Below, in pieces: positions 1-4,449 of a stretch of DNA of 5,041 bases. Each line of letters opens with the position of its first letter. The stretch's first letter is position 1. The notes beneath the pieces were generated by a model. That model worked only from the letters and a program-made list of their open reading frames with translations. It ran no database searches and was not told where the DNA came from. Both the position numbers and the translations under genes were made by a program. Source of the stretch: Akkermansiaceae bacterium (GTDB lineage: Bacteria; Verrucomicrobiota; Verrucomicrobiia; Verrucomicrobiales; Akkermansiaceae); NCBI GenBank assembly GCA_018676385.1, contig JABHEX010000246.1, positions 1 to 5,041 on the forward strand. Direction: 5' to 3'.

Positions 1-837
1 ACCGCTGATTTATGTGGCGAAATGAACCGTGCAGGCCACGACCGTGGGTCTTACGTTATAGCACTCGGCGGCGGTGTGGTAGGCGACCTCGCAGGCTTTG
101 TGGCATCTATTTTTCATCGCGGCATTCCTTTTATTCAGATCCCTACCACAATTGTCTCCCAAGTTGATAGCTCAGCTGGAGGAAAAACGGGCGTCAATAC
201 GTCAGAGGGGAAAAACCTCATTGGCTGCTTTCATCAGCCCCGCCTTGTTATTGTTGACCCACTTACATTAAACACTTTGCCGGGGCGCGAATATCGTGAA
301 GGTTATGCTGAGGCAATCAAACATGCTGCAATTCGTGATGCATCAATGATTGATACTCTTGGTGATCTTGACCCCACGGATCAACATCCATCAGCAGATC
401 TATTAACACGTAACCTCGCAATTAAAGCCCAAATCGTGGAAGAGGACGAAAAAGAAACCTCAGGCACACGTGCACTACTTAATTTTGGTCATACCATTGG
501 CCACGGCATTGAAGCCTCGCTCCCCTACGGCACCATGCTACACGGTGAAGCAATATCACTCGGCATACGAGCCGCGCTTTTCTTATCAGAAAAAATGAAT
601 GGCTTTCCTAATAAAGACAGCCAACGAGTGCTTAACTTGTTAGCACTTTTCCAACTCCCACTCACCTTGCCAGAATCAATAAGCACAGAAACTGTCATGG
701 GTAAACTCAGCCGCGATAAAAAATTCACGGGTGGAAAAATCAAGTTTGTCCTCCTAACCGCACTTGGCGCCGCGGAAGTATCAGACAAAGTCACGCTTAA
801 TGATATCCGCGACGCGGTAGAGCACTTGAGGAGCTAA
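1..837 (+). CDS. aroB: 3-dehydroquinate synthase, C-terminal part (5' end outside window)
   Basis: AroB converts DAHP to 3-dehydroquinate, the second step of the shikimate pathway, in the cytoplasm, using NAD+ and a divalent metal. The frame is open from base 1, so the ATG at 22 is almost certainly internal: the family has roughly 350 residues and 278 are visible. Seen in order: the nucleotide-binding ALGGGVVGD (61-87), the PTT stretch followed by DSSAGGKTGVN (166-198), GYAEAIKHA with the expected metal-ligand Glu (310-312) and active-site Lys (319-321), NFGHTIGHGIE with His codons at 490 and 502, and LHGEA with His at 541. These are the residues known in the family to bind metal and substrate, and all are present, so the enzyme should be active. 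The C-terminal KKFTGGKIKFVLL segment is also typical. The TAA stop at 835-837 lies 14 bases from the convergent pheS stop. Upstream neighbours are not visible. Confidence 0.96.
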   Translation, partial: TADLCGEMNRAGHDRGSYVIALGGGVVGDLAGFVASIFHRGIPFIQIPTTIVSQVDSSAGGKTGVNTSEGKNLIGCFHQPRLVIVDPLTLNTLPGREYREGYAEAIKHAAIRDASMIDTLGDLDPTDQHPSADLLTRNLAIKAQIVEEDEKETSGTRALLNFGHTIGHGIEASLPYGTMLHGEAISLGIRAALFLSEKMNGFPNKDSQRVLNLLALFQLPLTLPESISTETVMGKLSRDKKFTGGKIKFVLLTALGAAEVSDKVTLNDIRDAVEHLRS

Positions 838-851
838 ACGGCGCTAGCAAC

Positions 852-1868
852 CTAAGCAAACTGCTTTAAAAAACGTACGTCATTTTCAATAAGTAGACGA
901 ATGTCTCTTATTCCCCACTTGATCATGGCTAAACGGTCAATTCCCATTCCAAAAGCAAAGCCAGTAACTCTGTCAGGTGAAAAAACATCATCACCTCGGA
1001 CTTCACATAGTGATTCAAAAACCGCCGGATCTACCATACCGCAACCTGCAATCTCAATCCATTTCGGCTCCTGCCCCTTGGCATGCAGTTTAATATCAAT
1101 CTCAAAGCTCGGCTCGGTGAATGGAAAAAAATGAGGGCGAAAACGCACCTCGGTAGCATCACCAAACATCGCGCGCAGGAAAAACTCAAGCGTACCTTTG
1201 AGGTCGCCAAGCTTTACATCAGTATCAACATAGAGACCCTCGAGCTGATTAAAAACAGAAAGGTGGGTGGCATCGATCTCATCACGACGGTATGCCGAAC
1301 CTGGTGCTATGATGCGCACAGGCGGCATCACCTTTTCCATGGTGCGAATCTGCACACTGGAAGTGTGAGTTCGAAGAAGTTTGCCACTATCAAAATAAAA
1401 AGTATCTTTCTCGTTACGCGCAGGGTGATCCTCCGGCGTGTTAAGTGCATCAAAACAATGAAACTCGGTCTCAATTTCAGGTCCTTCCGCAAGTGCAAAA
1501 CCCATACGGCGCAATACCTGAATCGCACGATCCTTCACCTGAGTGAGTGGATGAATGGCACCTGCTGAAAGTGGTCTCGATGGCAGCGTCAGATCAATTC
1601 CCTGCACCGATTTTTTATCCGCATCGTCTGCGAGAGCCACCTGCTTAGCTTCGATGGCTGAGGTAATTGCCTGCCGTGCGGCGTTAAGCAGCTGTCCCAT
1701 CACAGGCTTATCTTCCTTGGAAAGATCCTTCATTCCAGCCGAGGCAGCCGTAAGGCGTCCTTTCTTTCCTAGAAATGCCACACGGGCATCGTCGAGAGAT
1801 TTCTCGTCGCTCGCTACTCCAACAGCCTCCAAGGCGTCGGTCTGGATGGTTTCGATTTCCTGCATCAT
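852..1868 (-). CDS. pheS: Phenylalanyl-tRNA synthetase alpha subunit
   Basis: Catalytic alpha subunit of the alpha2beta2 class IIc enzyme that charges tRNA-Phe. The 338 residues match the family's full length (about 330-350). Residues 1-85 form the N-terminal tRNA-binding coiled-coil region. The catalytic core begins at HPLTQ (106-110). Motif 1 lies around 118-133 (RRMGFALAEGPEIE), LRTHTSSVQ at 165-173, motif 2 around 185-211 with YRRDEIDATH and FNQLEG, FPFTEPSFEID at 248-258, and motif 3 around 303-324 (GFAFGMGIDRLAMIKWGIRD). The Ala of the phenylalanine pocket (AFGMG) is present. The start is at 1868 or at the adjoining ATG at 1865; neither has a Shine-Dalgarno sequence. The gene lies 46 bases downstream of hslO on the same strand and is probably co-transcribed with it. 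The partner gene pheT, which usually follows directly, is absent: the next gene is the convergent aroB. The beta subunit must be encoded elsewhere. Confidence 0.97.
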   Translation of the reverse strand: MMQEIETIQTDALEAVGVASDEKSLDDARVAFLGKKGRLTAASAGMKDLSKEDKPVMGQLLNAARQAITSAIEAKQVALADDADKKSVQGIDLTLPSRPLSAGAIHPLTQVKDRAIQVLRRMGFALAEGPEIETEFHCFDALNTPEDHPARNEKDTFYFDSGKLLRTHTSSVQIRTMEKVMPPVRIIAPGSAYRRDEIDATHLSVFNQLEGLYVDTDVKLGDLKGTLEFFLRAMFGDATEVRFRPHFFPFTEPSFEIDIKLHAKGQEPKWIEIAGCGMVDPAVFESLCEVRGDDVFSPDRVTGFAFGMGIDRLAMIKWGIRDIRLLIENDVRFLKQFA

Positions 1869-1914
1869 AGGCGGGAGTTGATTTAGGTGATTCTGAGATT
1901 AAGTAAATAGGTAA

Positions 1915-2688
1915 TTACGTAAGATCATCTGGTGTCACCGGATAATGTGCGCCACAGCGCGGGCAATTCACAGTGATTGTATCCTCCCCCTGAAAAAGCT
2001 CGCCCGGTTTTTCCTTCCATGCTCCAAGCGTCGATACGATACGTTCCTTACTGCACCCGCAGGCAAAGCCAAACTTACGCGTCTCGAGCACCTTTGTTTG
2101 CTCGTCCTCCGTGATTGCCGCCACTTTCTTCGCGTCAAGCTCCCCAAACCACTCCTCATCATATCCCGGCTGCGCTGCAATTAACACGTAATTCTCGTCG
2201 TCGAGCCGGAAGCACTTCGCTGGCCGCTGCTCACTCTGGGCATAATAGTGCTCAATCCACTGAATGGGGTCATTACTGGATAGCTCCACACTGGTAGTGC
2301 GTGGTTCCTGGCCCGACACAGTGGTCTGACTAAAGAGCAAACTCGTCGCGGGTTCCTTGACGTCCTTGGTAAACAAACGACCAGTAACATTCTCGAAGGT
2401 GCTCGATCCAGTGACAAAAAAATTCACCCGTGGAGCACGTTGATTAACAGTCCAAGCGATAGTTTCTGCCCATGGGCGTGCCGTCAGGTGCAGTGTGAAT
2501 ACCGCAAGTAGGTCTTTAAGCTGCGCATCCAAATCATTTGAATGACGGATTTTGTGCTCCATTAAATGCAAATAGTAATCGGTGTAGATGGGCGTGAACT
2601 GCCCACGTAGCAATAAACAATTACGGTGACGGACGAAGATTGACTCCACTTTCGTGAAGCTTTCGACTGGTTGCATAGATTCAGACAT
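1915..2688 (-). CDS. hslO: Hsp33 redox-regulated chaperonin
   Basis: Hsp33 is a cytosolic holdase. It is kept inactive by zinc on four cysteines and switched on when oxidation forms disulfides and unfolds its C-terminal domain. The 257-residue protein has the diagnostic C-terminal motif CxC (Cys210, Cys212), 29 intervening residues, then CxxC (Cys242, Cys245). This fits the family pattern CxC-X27-32-CxxC, so the redox switch should work. YYAQSEQRPA (148-157) matches the conserved QSEQ segment, and AAQPGYDEE (171-179) the following conserved loop. The N-terminal half is divergent and the protein is somewhat shorter than the E. coli one (292 residues). Two other cysteines (24 and 159) are not part of the switch. 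The start ATG at 2688 has no Shine-Dalgarno sequence; Met5 at 2676 is an alternative. The gene is first of a likely hslO-pheS unit, downstream of the hsp20 terminator, so it needs its own promoter between 2689 and 2798. Confidence 0.93.
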   Translation of the reverse strand: MSESMQPVESFTKVESIFVRHRNCLLLRGQFTPIYTDYYLHLMEHKIRHSNDLDAQLKDLLAVFTLHLTARPWAETIAWTVNQRAPRVNFFVTGSSTFENVTGRLFTKDVKEPATSLLFSQTTVSGQEPRTTSVELSSNDPIQWIEHYYAQSEQRPAKCFRLDDENYVLIAAQPGYDEEWFGELDAKKVAAITEDEQTKVLETRKFGFACGCSKERIVSTLGAWKEKPGELFQGEDTITVNCPRCGAHYPVTPDDLT

Positions 2689-2764
2689 GAAAATTAGACT
2701 AGTGTAATGTATTTAGCGCCTGGGCTGATGGATAACCCCGCGAACAATTCATATACCCAAAAGT

Positions 2765-2785
2765 GAATACTTAAAACCGAATACT
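2765..2785. repeat. GAATACT direct repeat upstream of hslO
   Basis: GAATACT occurs at 2765-2771 and again at 2779-2785, a 14-base start-to-start spacing. The pair sits about 80-100 bases upstream of the hslO start, between that gene and the hsp20 terminator. The position would suit an activator or repressor site for hslO, but two short copies in an AT-rich region may be chance. I could not identify a convincing -35/-10 pair for hslO in this interval. Confidence 0.25.
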
Positions 2786-2798
2786 CGGTGCACCAGCC

Positions 2799-2836
2799 AA
2801 AAAAAATCAGGTTCGCAGACATGTCTGCGAACCTGA
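2799..2836 (-). terminator. Rho-independent terminator after hsp20
   Basis: Bases 2807-2836 form a perfect 30-base palindrome (arm TCAGGTTCGCAGACA and its complement). On the minus-strand transcript it is followed directly by eight U residues (A-tract 2799-2806). The plus strand has no U run after the stem, so termination is expected only for minus-strand transcripts, i.e. hsp20, whose stop lies about 93 bases upstream. As an RNA hairpin a few central bases must stay unpaired. Confidence 0.9.
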
Positions 2837-2843
2837 AATACAC

Positions 2844-2870
2844 TTTCACTATACACACAAATTAGTGAAA
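2844..2870. repeat. 8-base inverted repeat in hsp20 3' region
   Basis: TTTCACTA (2844-2851) and TAGTGAAA (2863-2870) are exact inverted copies with an 11-base spacer. They lie in the 92-base stretch between the hsp20 stop and its terminator. There is no U-tract next to them, so this is not a second terminator. It may be a small hairpin in the hsp20 3' untranslated region. Confidence 0.4.
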
Positions 2871-2893
2871 TAACCCAATTAGTAATCAATGTC

Positions 2894-2908
2894 ATCATCT
2901 AGGATGAT
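2894..2908. repeat. 6-base inverted repeat just after the hsp20 stop
   Basis: ATCATC (2894-2899) and GATGAT (2903-2908) pair across a 3-base loop, about 20 bases beyond the hsp20 stop codon. This is a weak AT-rich stem with no U-tract. No function can be assigned. Confidence 0.3.
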
Positions 2909-2928
2909 TAAATACAACTAATAATTAC

Positions 2929-3339
2929 CTACTCTATTACGATGGCTTTCTGCTTAGCTTTCACCTTTTTTGAAATTTTTAAATAAAGTATGCCGTTATC
3001 GAGTCGAGCCCCTATATTTTGGGTATCAACCTGATCAGAAATTCTCACCCGCTTCTTGACCTCGCCAAGAAAACTGCGTGACTCATCATCAGTTTTTGCA
3101 TGCACATTGATATATTCATCATCGATTTCAACTTTTACCTCATCCTTGTTAAATCCGGGTAGTTCAAAACGAAGATTCCAGCCAATCGCTTTATTCTCAT
3201 CATTTTGTGTATCACGCCTTTCCTCAACGCTACAACGCGCGCTACCGCACGAAAGCGGTGCTGCTGTATTGAGCGCCTGACTGACAAAATAGTCGATGTC
3301 CTTGATGAATCCTCTCGTTATTGGATAATTTGTAATCAT
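2929..3339 (-). CDS. hsp20: Small heat shock protein, Hsp20/alpha-crystallin family
   Basis: A small ATP-independent holdase that should form cytosolic oligomers and bind unfolding proteins. With the start at 3339 it has 136 residues: a variable N-terminal arm (1-51) and an alpha-crystallin domain (about 52-128). The domain includes LPGFNKDEV (60-68) and the signature ARLDNGILYLKI (111-122), equivalent to the family A-x-x-x-n-G-v-L motif. A C-terminal IxI-type tail follows (Ile133-Val-Ile135). I prefer this start to the ATG at 3414 because the extra 25 residues look unlike the family and the best promoter would start transcription near 3412. Neither start has a Shine-Dalgarno sequence; the leader before 3339 is A/T-rich. 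Two cysteines (31 and 36, CxxxxC) lie in the N-terminal arm. The gene stands alone, with terminators on both sides. It is visibly more AT-rich than rplT and rpmI. Confidence 0.9.
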   Translation of the reverse strand: MITNYPITRGFIKDIDYFVSQALNTAAPLSCGSARCSVEERRDTQNDENKAIGWNLRFELPGFNKDEVKVEIDDEYINVHAKTDDESRSFLGEVKKRVRISDQVDTQNIGARLDNGILYLKISKKVKAKQKAIVIE

Positions 3340-3418
3340 AATTATTAATTTTTTTAAGTTTGCATAATCATAGGCGCAAGATGTGTGCCAAAGGCAATAA
3401 AATGCACTCAACATACTT

Positions 3419-3446
3419 ATTGTAAGGTATTTACAAAAAATGACAG
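3419..3446 (-). promoter_or_regulatory. Candidate promoter of hsp20
   Basis: On the minus strand, CTGTCA (3446-3441, 4 of 6 to the -35 consensus) is followed after 16 bases by TACAAT (3424-3419, 5 of 6 to the -10 consensus). Transcription would begin near 3412, giving a leader of about 73 bases before the ATG at 3339. It resembles a vegetative sigma-70 promoter. I see neither a sigma-32-type promoter nor a CIRCE element. Confidence 0.45.
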
Positions 3447-3458
3447 GTTTGATGCTCC

Positions 3459-3483
3459 GTGGCGTTACTACTCATCGCGCCAC
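3459..3483. repeat. Inverted repeat upstream of the hsp20 promoter
   Basis: GTGGCG (3459-3464) and CGCCAC (3478-3483) are exact inverted copies separated by 13 bases, just upstream of the candidate -35 box of hsp20. The centre-to-centre spacing of 19 bases is about two helical turns, which would suit a dimeric regulator. Function is inferred from position only. Confidence 0.35.
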
Positions 3484-3484
3484 T

Positions 3485-3506
3485 TTGTCCCAAATAATTG
3501 TCCCAA
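3485..3506. repeat. TTGTCCCAA direct repeat upstream of hsp20
   Basis: The nonamer TTGTCCCAA occurs at 3485-3493 and at 3498-3506, a 13-base spacing, between the rplT terminator and the hsp20 promoter. It adjoins the inverted repeat at 3459-3483. It could be an upstream regulator site for hsp20; the sequence does not match a heat-shock operator I know. Confidence 0.4.
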
Positions 3507-3522
3507 TGTGACATAATTATCC

Positions 3523-3558
3523 AAAAAAGCGGCCACCGGTAAAATCCGATGGCCGCTT
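3523..3558 (-). terminator. Rho-independent terminator after rplT
   Basis: The 9-base arms AAGCGGCCA (3527-3535) and TGGCCGCTT (3550-3558) pair. An inner CGG/CCG pair follows one mismatch. The minus-strand transcript then ends in a run of U from the A-tract 3523-3528. It starts about 26 bases past the rplT stop and closes the rpmI-rplT unit, so hsp20 needs its own promoter. Confidence 0.92.
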
Positions 3559-3583
3559 GGATAGTTGCTTATGTTCGCTCGAG

Positions 3584-3961
3584 TTAAGCAGTCGCAGGAG
3601 CCTTCTTATTGAGGGCTGCTTTGGCCTGCTCTACGATGCTGTTAAAGGCATCGATATCGTGAACAGCAAGATCAGCAAGGATCTTACGATCAACCTCGAT
3701 ATTGGCCTCCTTGAGGCCTTCGATGAAGCGGGAATAAGTAATGTCCTGCGCACGGACACCAGCGCTGATACGCTGGATCCAGAGGCGGCGGAACTGTCCC
3801 TTACGCTTCTTACGGTCACGATACTCATACGTTTGAGCCTTACGGACGGCGTCCTTGGCATATTTGTAGAGTTTTGAGCGGAAGCCGCGGAAACCTTTGG
3901 CACGTCTGAGGACGCGCTTCCGGCGTTTGCGGCTGGCTGGGCTGTTGGTTGCTCTTGGCAT
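3584..3961 (-). CDS. rplT: 50S ribosomal protein L20
   Basis: L20 binds domain II of 23S rRNA and is needed early in assembly of the large subunit. In several bacteria it also represses its own operon by binding the mRNA. The 125 residues slightly exceed the usual 115-120; the excess is a short Ala/Lys-rich C-terminal tail. The basic N-terminal arm (about 1-58, many Arg and Lys) contains KGFRGFRSKLY. The globular domain starts at RLWIQRISAGVR (59-70), followed by YSRFIEGLKEANIEVDRK, all characteristic. The start is the family's MPRA end at 3961. It has no Shine-Dalgarno sequence; the ATG follows an A-rich AAAACAGAAAC instead. rplT lies 168 bases downstream of rpmI on the same strand and ends at a strong terminator. 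Confidence 0.98.
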   Translation of the reverse strand: MPRATNSPASRKRRKRVLRRAKGFRGFRSKLYKYAKDAVRKAQTYEYRDRKKRKGQFRRLWIQRISAGVRAQDITYSRFIEGLKEANIEVDRKILADLAVHDIDAFNSIVEQAKAALNKKAPATA

Positions 3962-3962
3962 G

Positions 3963-4037
3963 TTTCTGTTTTTTAGAACGGACGGTTATTTTCACACCTC
4001 CCGCAGTCTCGTCCATTCGGTCTCGGTTTTCTGTTTT
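3963..4037. repeat. TTTCTGTTTT direct repeat before rplT
   Basis: The decamer TTTCTGTTTT lies at 3963-3972 and 4028-4037 (AAAACAGAAA on the mRNA strand), 65 bases apart. The first copy almost touches the rplT start codon. In a gene without a Shine-Dalgarno sequence, such A-rich tracts may help ribosome loading; that role is inferred. Low-complexity chance similarity is possible. Confidence 0.3.
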
Positions 4038-4064
4038 CAGATTACCGGGAAGGCTGCGTAGAGG

Positions 4065-4118
4065 CCGCTCGTGATGCGAGCGGTTGGCGATGGCCGCCGT
4101 AGTGGCGTTTGCACGCCA
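4065..4118 (-). promoter_or_regulatory. Three tandem hairpins in the rpmI-rplT spacer
   Basis: Reading the minus-strand mRNA after the rpmI stop, three stems follow one another: TGGCGT/ACGCCA (4103-4108 with 4113-4118, 4-base loop), GGCG/CGCC (4086-4089 with 4095-4098, 5-base loop), and CCGCTCG/CGAGCGG (4065-4071 with 4077-4083, 5-base loop). None is followed by a U-run, so they are not intrinsic terminators. The spacer is 168 bases, much longer than usual between these two genes. Because L20 is known to regulate its own mRNA in other bacteria, this could be a protein-binding element or an mRNA processing site. I do not recognise a known L20 leader fold in it. Confidence 0.5.
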
Positions 4119-4129
4119 ATTCTTGCTGA

Positions 4130-4339
4130 CTAGGCAAAAGGAAGAGAAGCCCTTACGGCTTTCAAGTCTGCGTCGGAAACGAGAGTCGCCTTACCCAGGT
4201 TGCGTTTCCGCTTCTGGTTCTTCTTAGTAAGAATGTGGCGTTTCCCTTGCTTGCGGCGCAAAATCTTCCCTGTGCCCGTCACCTTGAATCTTTTGGCGAC
4301 GGCCTTCCGGGTTTTTGCTGTACCTTTTGATTTGGCCAT
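4130..4339 (-). CDS. rpmI: 50S ribosomal protein L35
   Basis: L35 is a small, very basic protein of the large ribosomal subunit. The 69 residues are close to the usual 64-66. The family core is clear: the N-terminal MAKSKGTAKTRKAVAKRFK, then GTGKILRRKQGKRHILTKKNQKRKR with the strongly conserved GKRHILTKK, then LVSDADLKAVRASLPF at the end. The start is the ATG at 4339. There is no Shine-Dalgarno sequence; the leader contains GGTTCC twice (complement of 4347-4352 and 4358-4363, 11 bases apart). rpmI is first of a two-gene unit with rplT and is divergent from asnS. infC, which often precedes it, is not here, so the pair must have its own promoter in the 110-base divergent region. I see only a weak candidate on this strand, a TAAACT -10-like box around 4391-4396. 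Confidence 0.97.
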   Translation of the reverse strand: MAKSKGTAKTRKAVAKRFKVTGTGKILRRKQGKRHILTKKNQKRKRNLGKATLVSDADLKAVRASLPFA

Positions 4340-4370
4340 GGGGCGCGGAACCTATCGGGAACCCACTGGA

Positions 4371-4398
4371 TTGCAAGCGGTTTTTTTCAAAGTTTAAT
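4371..4398 (+). promoter_or_regulatory. Candidate promoter of asnS
   Basis: TTGCAA (4371-4376, 4 of 6 to the -35 consensus) is followed after 16 bases by TTTAAT (4393-4398, 5 of 6 to the -10 consensus). Transcription would start near 4405, leaving a leader of about 45 bases before the asnS ATG at 4450. A second possibility is TTGACG at 4415-4420 with a poor -10 near 4439, which would give an almost leaderless mRNA. Confidence 0.45.
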
Positions 4399-4449
4399 CA
4401 AATTCGCTAGAGACTTGACGATGTCATCCTCTTGCTTCTATTCAATGTC

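Noticed and set aside
22..24. ATG at 22 as the true aroB start
   Set aside because: The frame is open to base 1 and the conserved nucleotide-binding segment begins only 13 codons later; the family has some 80 further residues before it.
1083..1568. Plus-strand open frame of 161 codons inside pheS
   Set aside because: It lies wholly antisense to the conserved catalytic core of pheS and has no recognisable family pattern; it is a shadow of the pheS codons.
1555..1881. Plus-strand open frame of 108 codons opposite the pheS 5' end
   Set aside because: Antisense to the pheS N-terminal domain; Ser/Ala-rich composition is what complementing that gene would give, and no motif is visible.
3340..3414. 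25-residue N-terminal extension of Hsp20 from the ATG at 3414
   Set aside because: The extension does not resemble Hsp20 proteins, and the best promoter places the transcript start at about 3412, after this ATG.
3459..3483. CIRCE-type heat-shock operator upstream of hsp20
   Set aside because: CIRCE is TTAGCACTC-N9-GAGTGCTAA; the inverted repeat here has a different sequence and spacing.
3557..3877. Plus-strand open frame of 106 codons opposite rplT
   Set aside because: Antisense to L20 and starts within the terminator stem; no support as a gene.
4379..4387. T-run near 4381 as a plus-strand terminator
   Set aside because: No stable stem precedes it and no plus-strand gene lies upstream; it falls in the spacer of the asnS promoter candidate.
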